From the NCBI RefSeq assembly GCF_022012295.1, contig NZ_JAKLTN010000008.1, positions 1 through 63,374 of the forward strand: 63,374 nt of DNA, read 5' to 3'. Shown one piece after another: positions 1 through 9,163 of this stretch. The DNA is from Dechloromonas hankyongensis. GTDB taxonomy: Bacteria; Pseudomonadota; Gammaproteobacteria; Burkholderiales; Rhodocyclaceae. Every line of letters starts with the position of its first letter. Position 1 is the stretch's first letter. The translations under genes were made by a program, and so were the position numbers. The notes below the pieces were generated by a model, which searched no databases, was not told where the DNA came from, and saw only the letters and a program-made list of their open reading frames with translations.

Positions 1-210
1 GCCCGCACCGACAAGGCGAGCCCGATCTACGGTATGCCGATTCTGAACGCCGACATGGCGCAGAACGTGATCGTGATCAAGCGCGGGAAAGGCACCGGTT
101 ACTCCGGCGTCGAGAATGCACTGTTCTATACCGACAACTGCCGGATGCTGTATGGCGATGCCCAGCCTATGGCCGGGGAGATCATTCAGCATCTCAAGGC
201 GATGGGGTAG
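1..210 (+). CDS. pntB: NAD(P) transhydrogenase subunit beta, C-terminal fragment
   Basis: This is the last 69 codons of a gene that enters from outside the window. The reading frame is open from base 1 and ends at TAG 208-210. The residues match the end of the NADP-binding domain III of PntB, with SPIYGMPILNAD, the KRG segment and the GDA segment near the end. PntB is the membrane and NADP(H)-binding half of proton-translocating transhydrogenase, which makes NADPH from NADH using proton-motive force. Only the soluble C-terminal part is visible. The link to the nif genes downstream is positional only. Confidence 0.88.
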   Translation, partial: ARTDKASPIYGMPILNADMAQNVIVIKRGKGTGYSGVENALFYTDNCRMLYGDAQPMAGEIIQHLKAMG

Positions 211-229
211 GGCAGAAGCCACTCCCCGC

Positions 230-356
230 AATGCTCATTCCCGCTCCCCAAGGGTACTTCCTGCGGGGCGCGGCGGCGGGAGTCCAGCGATGACCCTCTC
301 CCATCCTGGATTCCCGCTTGCGACCAACGGAAGTCCCTGTGGGGCGCGGGAATGAC
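230..356. repeat. dRS3-like imperfect repeat element
   Basis: The gap between pntB and nifE contains repeated modules. CATTCCCGC (236-244) is matched by its inverted copy GCGGGAATG (346-354), and a second ATTCCCGC lies at 310-317. CTGCGGGGCGCGG near 267 recurs as CTGTGGGGCGCGG near 337. ATTCCC/GGGAAT palindromes of this type are known as dispersed dRS3-like repeats in Neisseria and other betaproteobacteria. The element ends just before the NifA sites of nifE. Calling it dispersed needs genome-wide copies that cannot be seen here. Confidence 0.45.
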
Positions 357-372
357 CGTTTACAGCAGCCAT

Positions 373-388
373 TGTCGGATTTGCGACA
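373..388 (+). promoter_or_regulatory. NifA upstream activator sequence 1 for nifE
   Basis: TGT at 373-375 and ACA at 386-388 are exactly ten bases apart, the TGT-N10-ACA consensus for NifA. The site sits in a longer palindrome, TTGTCG-N6-CGACAA. It is about 50 bp upstream of the sigma-54 -24 element at 422. Confidence 0.75.
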
Positions 389-399
389 ACGCAGCAGTC

Positions 400-415
400 T
401 GTAAAATCAACGACA
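400..415 (+). promoter_or_regulatory. NifA upstream activator sequence 2 for nifE
   Basis: A second perfect TGT-N10-ACA (TGT 400-402, ACA 413-415) lies 27 bp downstream of the first and ends only 7 bp before the -24 element. That is closer than usual for an enhancer-type site, so its function is less certain than that of the upstream site. Confidence 0.55.
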
Positions 416-421
416 TACGTT

Positions 422-437
422 TGGCACGCATTTCGCT
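422..437 (+). promoter_or_regulatory. sigma-54 (RpoN) promoter of nifE
   Basis: TGGCACGCATTTCGCT matches TGGCACG-N4-TTGCW with one mismatch and has the obligatory 12-base step between the GG and GC doublets. Transcription would start near 447, about 20 bp before the nifE ATG. Confidence 0.75.
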
Positions 438-466
438 GAATCGTCTCCAGATCATTGGAGAACGCC

Positions 467-1867
467 ATGAAAGCCAGCGATATCCAGGCCCTGCTCGACG
501 AGCCGGCCTGTAGCCACAACAAGAAGGAAAAGTCGGGCTGCGCCAAGCCCAAGCCGGGGGCCACTGCCGGCGGCTGTTCCTTCGACGGCGCGCAGATCGC
601 GCTGCTGCCCATCGCCGACGTTGCCCACATCGTGCACGGGCCCATCGCCTGTGCCGGGTCGTCGTGGGACAACCGGGGCACGCGCTCGTCCGGCGTCACG
701 CTGTACAAGATCGGCATGACCACCGACCTGTCGGAAACCGACGTGGTCATGGGGCGCGGCGAGAAGCGGCTGTTCCACGCCATCAAGCAGGCCATCGACA
801 GCTATGCGCCGAAGGCGGTCTTCGTCTACAACACCTGCGTCACCGCGCTGATCGGCGACGACGTCGGCGCCGTCTGCAAGGCGGCCACCGAGCGCTGGGG
901 CGTGCCGACCGTGCCGGTCGATGCGGCCGGCTTCTACGGCACCAAAAATCTCGGCAACCGGTTGGCCGGCGAGGCCATGTTCAAGCACGTCATCGGCACC
1001 CGCGAGCCGGAACCGGCCAAGCAGCGCGCCGACGGCCTGCCGACCTACGACGTGAACCTGATCGGCGAATACAACATCGCCGGCGAGTTCTGGCATGTCG
1101 CGCCGCTGTTCGACGAACTCGGCCTGCGCATCCTGTGCACGCTATCCGGCGATTCGCGCTTCAACGAGGTGCAGACCATGCACCGGGCAAAGGTGAACAT
1201 GGTGGTCTGCGCCAAGGCTCTGCTCAACGTGGCGCGCAAGATGGAAGACAGTTTCGGCATCCCGTTCTTCGAAGGCAGTTTCTACGGCGTGGCGGACGTC
1301 TCCGCCGCCCTGCGCGATTTCGCCCGCCTGATCGACGACCCCGACCTGACGGCGCGCACCGAAGCCGTCATCGCCCGCGAGGAAGCCAAGTCGCATGCCG
1401 CCCTCGAACCGTGGCGCCGGCGCCTCAAGGACAAGCGTGTTCTGCTCTACACCGGCGGCGTCAAATCGTGGTCCATCGTCTCGGCCCTGCAGGACCTGGG
1501 CATGAAGGTGGTCGCCACCGGCACCAAGAAATCGACGGAAGAGGACAAGGCCCGCATCCGCGAACTGATGGGCGAAGACACCAAGATGATCGACGACGGC
1601 AGCCCCAAGGCACTGTTGTCGACCTACCACGAGTACAAGGCCGACATCCTGATCGCCGGTGGCCGCAACCTCTACACGGCGCTGAAGGCGCGCATTCCCT
1701 TCCTCGACATCAACCAGGAGCGCGAATTCGGCTACGCCGGCTACGACGGCATGGTCGAACTCGCCCGCCAATTGGCGCTGTCGATGGAAAGCCCGGTGTG
1801 GGAAGCGGTGCGCCGGCCGACGCCGTGGGCGGCAGGCAAGGGGCCGGGTAGCGTGTTGAGTGCATAG
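467..1867 (+). CDS. nifE: Nitrogenase FeMo-cofactor scaffold subunit NifE
   Basis: The 466-residue product resembles NifE, which forms the NifE2N2 scaffold on which the FeMo-cofactor precursor is completed before transfer to NifDK. The N-terminal part carries CSFDGAQ and [15 protein letters not shown], the P-cluster-like cysteine region shared with NifD. A Rossmann-like segment ([11 protein letters not shown]) begins the second half. ATG 467 is chosen because GGAG lies 6 bp upstream; a TTG at 455 is also in frame but has no such site. The gene is the only one in its unit, because the following gene is a chemoreceptor, and its partner nifN lies 5.9 kb away. The preceding sigma-54 promoter and TGT-N10-ACA sites predict NifA control. 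Confidence 0.95.
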   Translation: MKASDIQALLDEPACSHNKKEKSGCAKPKPGATAGGCSFDGAQIALLPIADVAHIVHGPIACAGSSWDNRGTRSSGVTLYKIGMTTDLSETDVVMGRGEKRLFHAIKQAIDSYAPKAVFVYNTCVTALIGDDVGAVCKAATERWGVPTVPVDAAGFYGTKNLGNRLAGEAMFKHVIGTREPEPAKQRADGLPTYDVNLIGEYNIAGEFWHVAPLFDELGLRILCTLSGDSRFNEVQTMHRAKVNMVVCAKALLNVARKMEDSFGIPFFEGSFYGVADVSAALRDFARLIDDPDLTARTEAVIAREEAKSHAALEPWRRRLKDKRVLLYTGGVKSWSIVSALQDLGMKVVATGTKKSTEEDKARIRELMGEDTKMIDDGSPKALLSTYHEYKADILIAGGRNLYTALKARIPFLDINQEREFGYAGYDGMVELARQLALSMESPVWEAVRRPTPWAAGKGPGSVLSA

Positions 1868-2018
1868 CGGGGCAAGTCGGTCTGCTTGGCAATAAAAAGT
1901 TTGAAATATGTCGAAAGTTATATATCCTTCAGGATAGTTTGGGGTCAAGGCCACCGCCGGCGACTCCCTGACTTGAAAACATAAAAATCAAACGGATATC
2001 GCCCACGGAGACCCCTAA

Positions 2019-3629
2019 ATGTCCATCGCCCGTCGCCTGATTCTTTTGCTCATCGCATCGCTGGCAGCGCTGCTTGTCATGACCCTGGTCAATCTGCAGC
2101 AGATGAACAAGGTGTATCAGTCTGCCAATTACGCGAACGAAAACATCGTTCCCAGCTTGCTGGTTCTCGACCACGCCCTGAATGAATTCGCTCATGTCCG
2201 GGTCCGGGTTTATCGCCACGTGCTCAATACCGACCCCAAGGTGATGGCCGACATCGAAAAAAAGGCCTTCGAAGCAGCAGAACAGGTGGATAAGGCCTTG
2301 AAGAGTTACGAGGCACTGCTAGCCAATGATGAAGATCGTCGCCTGCTCGAAGAGGAAAAACGTACCTTTGCCGACTACATGGCCGGGACGCGCCAGGTGC
2401 TGGAGGCGTCGAGCCACAACCAGAACGACGAGGCGCTCAAGCTGCTGACCCAGAATGTGGGCAAGGCCGAACACTTCAACGATGCCCTGCAGGCGCACAT
2501 GCGCTACAACGAAAAAATGGGCCGTCAGTCGGCTGAGGAAGGCCTGGCAACCAAGCAGACAGCAACGATCACCGGCATTGTGGTCGTACTCCTTGCGTTG
2601 CTGGTGGTCGGCGGTCTGACGCTGCAGATTCGCGGCAGCATCGTTTCCCGTCTAGGTGAAGCGAACCGCTTGGCGGAGCGGGTGGCCGGCGGCGATCTGA
2701 CGGGCGGTGGTTCGGTGTCGCAGGGCAGTGATGAGCTGGGCATGCTGATGCGCACCATGGAAAAGATGCGCAGCGATCTGGCGGTGACGGTGTCGCAGAT
2801 CGCCGGCAGCACGAATTCGCTGGTGGCGTCGGCCGCGCAATTGTCGACGGCGGCCCAGCAGGTGTCGGTCAGTACGCAAAGCCAGTCGAGCGCCACCGCA
2901 TCGGCTGCCGCTGCAGTCGAGCAATTGACAGTCTCCATCGACCACGTCGGCACCGGGGCCCAGGACGCCAATGCCCGGGCGCATGATGCCGGCACGGCCG
3001 CCATCGAAAGTGCCCGCGGTGTCGACAACGCGACCCGGCAGATCGGTCGCGTCGCCGAGCGCGTCGAGGAAACGGCCCAGCAAATCCAGGTGCTATCCGA
3101 GCAGGTGCATCAAATCGGCAATATCACCACAGTGATTCGCGATGTGGCGGACCAGACCAACCTGCTGGCGCTCAATGCTGCCATCGAAGCGGCACGGGCC
3201 GGCGAGCAGGGGCGCGGCTTCGCCGTCGTTGCCGACGAGGTGCGCAAGCTGGCCGAGCGCACGACGCAATCGGTGCAGGAAATCAGTTCGGTGATCGCCA
3301 ATATCCAGAACGGTGTTGCCGGGGCGGTACACAGCATGCAGGCGAGCCGTGAGGTGGTCGGCGAAGTGGTCGATGTCGCCCACAGCGCGAGCGCGTCGAT
3401 GGCCGGTATCCAGACCGCAACCGAAACGGCGCGCGAAGCGATCGCCGGCATTTCGGATGCGCTGCACGAGCAGCGGGCCACATCGACGGAACTCGCCCGC
3501 AATGTCGAATCCATCGCCGTGATGTCCGAGGAAAACTCCGCCGCCGTCGCTTCAGTGGCCGATACGGCGCATCGCCTGGCTTCGGTATCGGACCAGCTCG
3601 AAGCCGCCGTTTCCCGCTTCCGCGTCTAG
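2019..3629 (+). CDS. Methyl-accepting chemotaxis protein
   Basis: The 536-residue protein is a transmembrane chemoreceptor. It has an N-terminal membrane segment (about 8-26), a periplasmic helical region of four-helix-bundle MCP type (about 30-185), a second membrane segment (about 187-207), a HAMP linker and a C-terminal signalling domain. The signalling hairpin contains [19 protein letters not shown] and [14 protein letters not shown], the contact site for CheA and CheW. The C-terminus ends in FRV with no CheR-binding pentapeptide. ACGGAG lies 8 bp before the ATG. It sits directly behind nifE but has no visible sigma-54 promoter, so joint regulation with nif is only possible by read-through. 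Confidence 0.93.
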   Translation: MSIARRLILLLIASLAALLVMTLVNLQQMNKVYQSANYANENIVPSLLVLDHALNEFAHVRVRVYRHVLNTDPKVMADIEKKAFEAAEQVDKALKSYEALLANDEDRRLLEEEKRTFADYMAGTRQVLEASSHNQNDEALKLLTQNVGKAEHFNDALQAHMRYNEKMGRQSAEEGLATKQTATITGIVVVLLALLVVGGLTLQIRGSIVSRLGEANRLAERVAGGDLTGGGSVSQGSDELGMLMRTMEKMRSDLAVTVSQIAGSTNSLVASAAQLSTAAQQVSVSTQSQSSATASAAAAVEQLTVSIDHVGTGAQDANARAHDAGTAAIESARGVDNATRQIGRVAERVEETAQQIQVLSEQVHQIGNITTVIRDVADQTNLLALNAAIEAARAGEQGRGFAVVADEVRKLAERTTQSVQEISSVIANIQNGVAGAVHSMQASREVVGEVVDVAHSASASMAGIQTATETAREAIAGISDALHEQRATSTELARNVESIAVMSEENSAAVASVADTAHRLASVSDQLEAAVSRFRV

Positions 3630-3704
3630 GCTGTCGGCAGAAATACCAACGGCGCGAACCGTCCGCGCCGTTGGCTGTCGTTCGCCGTGTGGGGCATCGG
3701 CGAA

Positions 3705-4256
3705 CTACTTGTCCTGATTGCCGCGCAGCAATTCCTGCAGCAACGCCATTCCCTCCGGCCATGCGCCAAGCCCGGATTCGGCGTTGATGTGCCCGGCCCC
3801 GGGGATGACCACAAAGCGGCTGCCCCAGCACTGCGCAAAATGCTCGGCGCGCCCGATATCGACATACGGATCATCGGTACTTGCCACGACCGTACTGGGG
3901 AAGGGAAAGCGCATGTTCGGCACCGGGCTGAAGCCGCGCACCTCGGGCGGCGTATGCGAGGGCGATTCCACGTCGGACGGAGATACCAGCAATGCGCCCC
4001 GGGCGTGCTGGCCGAATTCCCTGGACCAATGGGCGACAAGACTGCAGGCCAGGCTGTGGGCCACCAGAACAGGCGGTGTTTCACAGGCGGCGACGTGTTG
4101 CTGGAGTGTCGCCACCCACTCTGCCAACTGTGGGTGATCCCAGTCTCGCTGGACCACCCGCCGGAAGGACGGCCCGGACGCTTCCCAGATGCTCTGCCAA
4201 TGCGCCGGCCCCGAGTCGCCCAGACCGGGAAGGATGAGAACGGGGGGAGTGGTCAT
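3705..4256 (-). CDS. RBBP9/YdeN-family serine hydrolase
   Basis: This 183-residue alpha/beta-hydrolase opens with the strand and turn LILPGLGDSGPAHWQ typical of the RBBP9/YdeN family. The nucleophile elbow reads AHSLAC, the serine being the probable catalytic residue. STDDPYVD supplies the likely acid and PGAGHINAESG the likely histidine. Such proteins are small cytoplasmic esterases or hydrolases with poorly defined substrates. The gene lies 18 bp downstream of the hypothetical gene at 4275-4763 on the same strand and may be co-transcribed with it. Confidence 0.85.
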   Translation of the reverse strand: MTTPPVLILPGLGDSGPAHWQSIWEASGPSFRRVVQRDWDHPQLAEWVATLQQHVAACETPPVLVAHSLACSLVAHWSREFGQHARGALLVSPSDVESPSHTPPEVRGFSPVPNMRFPFPSTVVASTDDPYVDIGRAEHFAQCWGSRFVVIPGAGHINAESGLGAWPEGMALLQELLRGNQDK

Positions 4257-4274
4257 GATGTGCAGTCCATTTTG

Positions 4275-4763
4275 TTATTCCGATATTTCGTCATTCCAGA
4301 TTTCCCATGCGCGGATGGCATCGTCGGCAAGGCATTCCTGGTCCAATTGTTCGGCTCGCGTTTCTATGATGTGGCGGACGAAGGCTGCTACAGCCTTGCG
4401 CTGGGCGGCGGAGCATCCCATGACCCGCACATTCGACGGGCCGTCCGAGATGAGATGCCAGAAGAATTGAGCGGCGTACCAGCTATGGCCATCCGGCGGG
4501 CTCTCGACGACCAGTCGGGCCAAACCGGGCAGGTAGTAGCGGAACCCTTCCGGAGAAACAAAGCAGATCGGATCCCAGCCCGGATTTCCAACCTCCTGCA
4601 GCGTAACGGAATCAGGAGTCCGAGAAGCAAGTGTTTGATTGTGCTCGGCGCATTCCTCGCAATGCTGATAGTCGGTGAAGTGCGCGGGACGTAGGCAGTC
4701 CTGAAATGCCTGACGCACCGATTCAAGTGTTTTCGAGTCGTTTGCTTGGAGAATCGGTGGCAT
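4275..4763 (-). CDS. Hypothetical protein (possible DUF6714-like)
   Basis: This is a 162-residue protein if it starts at the ATG at 4763; the frame stays open to an ATG at 4832, which would give 185 residues. No clear ribosome site separates the two. Visible features are HCEECAEH near residue 34, a CFVSPEGFRYYLPGLARL segment and AWEIWNDE at the C-terminus. It has no signal peptide or membrane helix and is probably cytoplasmic. The HCxxCAEH segment recalls small uncharacterised families such as DUF6714, but this is recall only. No function is assigned. Confidence 0.6.
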   Translation of the reverse strand: MPPILQANDSKTLESVRQAFQDCLRPAHFTDYQHCEECAEHNQTLASRTPDSVTLQEVGNPGWDPICFVSPEGFRYYLPGLARLVVESPPDGHSWYAAQFFWHLISDGPSNVRVMGCSAAQRKAVAAFVRHIIETRAEQLDQECLADDAIRAWEIWNDEISE

Positions 4764-4874
4764 TGGGATATGAGTGCTAATGCTTGAGGTGACGAACGGC
4801 CGGAATGGCGCAGCCATAGAGGCCGCGGGCAAGCGCAGCGTACCGGCGTTTCTTCGCGAATGGGAGCTTGGGCG

Positions 4875-5267
4875 TCATTTGGACCCCGGAGCCAGCATGT
4901 TGGCATCGCGTGCCAGAACCCATTTTCCGTTCTGTCGCTTGAGAATCGTCAGCGTGTGGCCGGCGCGGGTTATGGATGGAGCGCCGGGCGGAGTGATCAC
5001 GACCCTCAGCGTCTGCCACATGAATGCCCAGTCCCCCAAAATCTTGATTTCGTGAATCTCACTTGATCCGTCGAACTTCGGTGCATCTGCACCGGTCTGC
5101 GCCTGTGCGGCCGCGGCAAAGTCGGCTTTTCGCATGGGCGGCTGGCCAGTCACGAGAAAGACGACATCGTCGGCCATCAACGACAGGATGGTCTCGATGT
5201 CAACCGCCTTGCTCGCCGCCATCCAGGCTGAAACGAGCTGTCTTATTTCCTGTTCATCATTCTGCAT
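4875..5267 (-). CDS. SnoaL-like / SgcJ-EcaC family protein
   Basis: The 130-residue protein has the cone-shaped NTF2-like fold signature of the SgcJ/EcaC group: an N-terminal helix (IRQLVSAWMAASKAVD), LMADDVVFLVTGQPPM, a central EIKILGDWAFMWQ strand and the ending GKWVLARDANML. Members are often annotated as DUF4440-like, and their substrates are mostly unknown. ATG 5267 is preferred over upstream in-frame starts because the family begins here and AAAGG lies just upstream. It stands alone, with a 439 bp gap on its 5' side. Confidence 0.8.
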   Translation of the reverse strand: MQNDEQEIRQLVSAWMAASKAVDIETILSLMADDVVFLVTGQPPMRKADFAAAAQAQTGADAPKFDGSSEIHEIKILGDWAFMWQTLRVVITPPGAPSITRAGHTLTILKRQNGKWVLARDANMLAPGSK

Positions 5268-5706
5268 GTGCGAACCTTTGCTATGAAATCCGATGTGAGA
5301 ATTCAGCTGACGGTCGGCTACAGTATGGCGTTGGACGACAAAATCAAAACACCATTTATAGCGGCGTTTGTTGTCACGGTGGAGCATCAAGTCGTCGCAC
5401 AGGGTCGGTGGTTATTTCCTTGCCCAACTATGCCGGCATAGATACTAAAAAGCCCCAAGCCTGCGATGGCTATTGGCGGCGAGGATATTGAAATAGGAAG
5501 TAAGCCGACTAGCCCAGTCGCCGGGCCATTTTGGCCGCGCCCTCAGCGTTTCCGCCTAGGAGGGCTGCATGGTAGTTGGCGAAGCGCTTCTTCATACGGC
5601 CGCATGGCGCAGCCGAGTCATCGGCGGTGCGCAATGGCGCCGATGCCTGACATGAATGCCGGCTTGGCGGTGGAGACGACCGCCAAGCCGGCTGGCAGAT
5701 ATTGCC
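5268..5706. other. Gene-free gap with a strong hairpin
   Basis: I see no convincing gene in this 439 bp between the SnoaL-like gene and the EF-hand gene. The one clear structure is the 14-bp perfect inverted repeat at 5658-5692. ORFs here lack ribosome sites and family features. Confidence 0.6.
5658..5692 (-). terminator. 14-bp perfect hairpin downstream of the EF-hand gene
   Basis: GCCGGCTTGGCGGT (5658-5671) pairs perfectly with ACCGCCAAGCCGGC (5679-5692) around a 7-base loop. It begins 15 bp beyond the stop codon of the EF-hand gene on its strand. There is no U-tract, so it may be a rho-independent-like or RNA-stabilising hairpin rather than a classical terminator. Confidence 0.5.
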
Positions 5707-6087
5707 TCAGTAAGTCCTGTTGCTCTCCGAACCGGAGTTTTGGGGGGTACTCGGTGATTGTTGTCCGCCCATCTGGCCCTGGTCGCGGGTTTCGCCGCTG
5801 ACGCCGGCGGCGCCGCGTTGTTGCTGGTCGGTTTGCCATTCCGCGGTGGAAATCTGCTTGTCGTGGTCGGTGTCGACCGACGAGAAACGGCGGGACAGGC
5901 CTGGCGAGGCCTTGGCTTCACTCTGGCTGATCTGGCCGTCGTTGTTCTTGTCCAGTTGCTTGAACTGGGACATGTCGCCTTGTGTGGAGGCCGACTGGCC
6001 GGTAGTGCGGCCCATGTTGTCCGCTGCCGATGCGGCAAACGGAACCGCGGCGAGGAGAATCAAGGTGGCGATGGTTTGGCGTGTCAT
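5707..6087 (-). CDS. Exported EF-hand calcium-binding protein
   Basis: This 126-residue protein starts with a Sec signal peptide (MTRQTIATLILLAAVPFAASA, cleaved near residue 21). Two EF-hand loops follow: DKNNDGQISQSE (about 46-57) and DTDHDKQISTAE (about 72-83). The second loop has lysine at a position where glycine is usual. The C-terminus is a low-complexity Gln/Ser/Gly-rich tail. It is probably a periplasmic calcium-binding protein of unknown partner. AGGAG lies about 8 bp before the ATG. It lies in the nifE-nifN interval but has no nif-type promoter. Confidence 0.85.
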   Translation of the reverse strand: MTRQTIATLILLAAVPFAASAADNMGRTTGQSASTQGDMSQFKQLDKNNDGQISQSEAKASPGLSRRFSSVDTDHDKQISTAEWQTDQQQRGAAGVSGETRDQGQMGGQQSPSTPQNSGSESNRTY

Positions 6088-6474
6088 GGTGTTGACTCCT
6101 ATGGTTGAACAGTTGGAAACGTCCTTAGCTCAGCTTGCGGCTCCTGCTGGCCACGCTTCCGGGAGGAAGCGCCTGAACTGGTTTTCATCGTAGGCGTCGC
6201 GCCGTTCCGGGGCTGTCGGACGCTGCTGAATTCACTGTCGGACGTGTCCTGCATGGGTGGGTAGCCGCCAGGCCGATGCAATCAGCCAGTGACGGGATGG
6301 GCGACGTGGGGAGGCGGGCATCGCGATTGCACGCCAGTGCTGCGTAGATCGCAACGAGGAGAAGGTTGATGCAACGGATCAGCAGGAATGCAGACGGCGT
6401 GCAGGCGGGTTGCGGCCGAGGTCGGTCGCCAATGACGGCGGCCCGGCGACCGCCCGCTTGTTCAGGAGGCTGCC
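6088..6474. other. Intergenic gap, nothing recognised
   Basis: In these 387 bp between the EF-hand gene and the cheB pseudogene, which diverge, I find no family-like ORF, RNA gene or clear promoter. It presumably holds both promoters. Confidence 0.5.
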
Positions 6475-7445
6475 ATGGCACACCGTGATGTCGTCGTGAT
6501 CGGCGCCTCGGCCGGCGGGGTGGAGGCCTTGCAGCGACTGCTCGGCGGTCTTTCGCCCGATTTGCCGGTAGCGGTGTTTGTGGTGTTGCACATGCCCCCT
6601 ACCAACGTAGCGAGCTTGCCGCCATTCTCGCCCGGGCAACTGCGTTCCCCGTGGTCGACGCCAGTGATGGAGCGCCGATCGTGAGGGGGAAGGTGTGCGT
6701 GGCGGTGCCAGACCGTCATTTGCTTTTCGACAAAAATCGCCTGCGGATTACCCGCGGTCCCAAGGAGAACCGTACGCGTCCGGCCATCGATGCGCTGTTT
6801 CGTTCGGCGGCGTTCAACTTTGGTCCGCGCGTCATCGGCATCATCCTGACCGGGACCCTTGACGACGGGACGGCAGGTTTGTGGGCAGTCAAGGATCGCG
6901 GCGGAATCGCCATCGTCCAGTCGCCGTCCGAGGCCGTCTTTTCATCGATGCCGGAGAGTGCGCTGCGCCACGTGGCTGCCGACGCCGTTCTGCCCATCTT
7001 GGACATGCCGGCGGCCATTGCCAGGTTTTCTGCCGAAACGCTGCCCGAAACCGAAATCCAAGCTTCGCCGATTATGGAAATTGAAACCCGCATTGCCATG
7101 AATGAAGATGCCTTGAATGAAGGCGAGCTGCAGTTAGGGCCGTTGTCCCGGTATACCTGTCCGGAATGTAATGGCACCCTGATCCAGCTTGCCGAACAGT
7201 CCCTTGTCCGCTACCGCTGCCATGTGGGCCATGCCTATTCCCCGCAGACGCTATTCGGATTGATTACCGAGCAAATCGACATGGCTTTCTCACAGGTACT
7301 GCGCGCCATTGAAGATCGGACGCGGTTGTTGCGGGATTTCAAACATCAGGCGAGCGCCGCTGACGCAGTGGAGCGCTACGCCAAACTGATCGCCGAAGAC
7401 GAGGGATTGGCGCAGCAAGTGCGGGCATTGTCCAACAATCAGTAG
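6475..7445 (+). pseudogene. CheB-type protein-glutamate methylesterase, frameshifted
   Basis: Two overlapping frames together make one CheB-like protein. The first frame (6475-6684) carries the N-terminus with GASAGGVEAL, holding the catalytic serine, and VVLHMPP, holding the histidine. The second frame (to 7445) resumes with PVVDASDGAPI and includes the aspartate region LTGTLDDGTAG. It ends with a CPEC...CHVGH zinc-ribbon-like segment found in stand-alone CheB homologues. The frame changes between about 6610 and 6617; one missing base restores a normal ARATAFPVVDA reading. No CheY receiver domain is present. It is either a real single-base mutation or a sequencing error. Confidence 0.8.
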
Positions 7446-7647
7446 CCGGGAGCGCCGATTGGGCGCTTGCTCGGGGTGTTTCGCGGGGTTTGCTGCCTTT
7501 TCGGAAACATGGCCGCGTTGCTGGCAAGTAATCATTTCTACACAGCCTTTGTAAATCAGGGCCTCGGGCAGCCTCCGAACTTGTTACTTCATCTCGATGC
7601 TACGGATGATGCGGCGCGTGAGTGCGGCAGCGCGTTGATCACGCATT

Positions 7648-7663
7648 TGTCGTGTTTGTGACA
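7648..7663 (+). promoter_or_regulatory. NifA upstream activator sequence for nifN
   Basis: TGT 7648-7650 and ACA 7661-7663 form a perfect TGT-N10-ACA, within TTTGTCG...TGACAGA. It lies about 44 bp upstream of the -24 element, roughly -80 to the predicted start. Confidence 0.75.
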
Positions 7664-7706
7664 GACAAAAAATCATTATGCTATTGATTTTATGAGTAAA
7701 TAATTG

Positions 7707-7722
7707 TGGCTCGCTCCTTGCT
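7707..7722 (+). promoter_or_regulatory. sigma-54 promoter of the nifN operon
   Basis: TGGCTCGCTCCTTGCT matches TGGCACG-N4-TTGCW with one mismatch and correct GG/GC spacing. Transcription would begin near 7733, 24 bp before the nifN ATG. Confidence 0.8.
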
Positions 7723-7756
7723 ATGAGCTAAGCAATCTCAACGGGGCGATGTCCAC

Positions 7757-9163
7757 ATGGCTGAAATCATCCAATCCAAGAAGGCGCTGGCGGTCAATCC
7801 GCTCAAGGTCAGCCAGCCTATTGGCGCTTCGCTCGCTTTTCTCGGCCTGGCCAAGAGCCTGCCGCTGATGCACGGCTCGCAGGGGTGCACGGCGTTCGGC
7901 AAGGTCTTCTTCGTGCGCCATTTCCGCGAGCCGATCCCGTTGCAGACGACTGCCATGGATCAGGTGTCGACCATCATGGGCGCCGACGAGAACATCATCG
8001 AGGCGCTGCGTACGCTGTCCGACAAGAGCAAGCCGGACATCATCGGCCTGGTCACCACCGGCCTGTCCGAAACGCAGGGCACCGACATCCATCGGGCGGT
8101 CAAGGATTTTCGCGTCGCCCACCCGGAATTCGCCCATGTCGCCGTGGTCCCGGTCAATACGCCGGATTACGTCGGCTGCCTGGAAAGCGGCTACGCGCTG
8201 GCCATCGAATCACTGATCGCCACGCTGGTGCCGGAAAGCCGGAGCGCCGGCAAGCGGCCGAAGCAGGTCAATGTGCTGGCCTCGGCCATGCTGACGCCGG
8301 GCGACATCGAGGCGATCAAGGAGTGGGTCGAGGCTTTCGGCCTGCGCCCCATCGTCGTGCCCGATATCGGCGATTCGCTGGACGGCCATCTGGTCGAGGC
8401 GGAAACCTCGTCGCTGACCATCGGCGGCACGCCGCGCTCGGAAATCGAGATCATGGGCGAGTCGGCGGCGACGCTGGTGGTCGGCCCCTCGCTCAACAAG
8501 GCGGCCGACGTATTGCACAAACTGACCGCCGTGCCCGATTACCGTTTCGCCGGCCTGATGGGCCTCGACGATTGCGATGCCTTCACCCAGGCGCTGGCGG
8601 ACATTTCCGGCAATCCGGTGCCGGCCCGCATCGAACGCCAGCGCGCCCAGTTGCAGGACGCCATGGTGGACAGCCATTTCATGATCGGCTTCGCCCGCAT
8701 CGCGCTGGCCGCCGACCCCGATCTGCTCGGCATGCAGGTCCGTTTCCTAACCGGCATGGGCGCCGAGATCGTCAGTGCAGTCAGCCCGCACAAGCACGAC
8801 AGCCTGGCCGGCCTGCCGATCGCCAAAGTCATCGTCGGCGATCTGGAAGACATGGAGAAGGAGGCCAGGGCAGGGGAGGCGCAACTGGTCATGGCGAACT
8901 CGCATGCCGCCGAAACGGCCAGCCGCCTGGGGCTGCCGCTCCTGCGCACCGGTTTCCCGCAGTACGACCTCGTGGGCGGTTATGCCCGCACCTGGGTGGG
9001 CTACCGCGGCACGCGGCAGGCCTTGTTCGATCTCGCCAATCTCATGCTGGGGCAACATCATGAACTCGAACCTTATCGCTCAATCTACTGGGCCGACGAC
9101 CGCGACGCTGGAGTCGGCAAGCAACATGTCCTCGCGTCGGCTGCAGCTGGTCTGGTCCATTAG
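7757..9163 (+). CDS. nifN: Nitrogenase FeMo-cofactor scaffold subunit NifN
   Basis: This is a 468-residue NifK-like protein and the partner of NifE in the cofactor scaffold. The start region [22 protein letters not shown] and the cysteine segment [29 protein letters not shown] are characteristic of NifN. The central [17 protein letters not shown] and the C-terminal [16 protein letters not shown] also fit the family. The ATG is 24 bp from the predicted sigma-54 start point. It leads a co-directional unit; nifX overlaps its last 38 bp in another frame. Confidence 0.95.
   Translation: MAEIIQSKKALAVNPLKVSQPIGASLAFLGLAKSLPLMHGSQGCTAFGKVFFVRHFREPIPLQTTAMDQVSTIMGADENIIEALRTLSDKSKPDIIGLVTTGLSETQGTDIHRAVKDFRVAHPEFAHVAVVPVNTPDYVGCLESGYALAIESLIATLVPESRSAGKRPKQVNVLASAMLTPGDIEAIKEWVEAFGLRPIVVPDIGDSLDGHLVEAETSSLTIGGTPRSEIEIMGESAATLVVGPSLNKAADVLHKLTAVPDYRFAGLMGLDDCDAFTQALADISGNPVPARIERQRAQLQDAMVDSHFMIGFARIALAADPDLLGMQVRFLTGMGAEIVSAVSPHKHDSLAGLPIAKVIVGDLEDMEKEARAGEAQLVMANSHAAETASRLGLPLLRTGFPQYDLVGGYARTWVGYRGTRQALFDLANLMLGQHHELEPYRSIYWADDRDAGVGKQHVLASAAAGLVH

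Larger units (their letters stand above)
7446..7756. other. nifN upstream region
   Basis: This 311 bp non-coding gap carries a NifA site and sigma-54 promoter near its right end. The left 200 bp show no gene or repeat that I can name. A short ORF at 7467-7661 has no ribosome site or family features. Confidence 0.55.

Noticed and set aside
452..1096. Long minus-strand frames across nifE, nifN, nifS and the TonB receptor
   Set aside because: They are antisense shadows in GC-rich coding sequence with Arg/Gly/His-rich composition and no ribosome site or family match.
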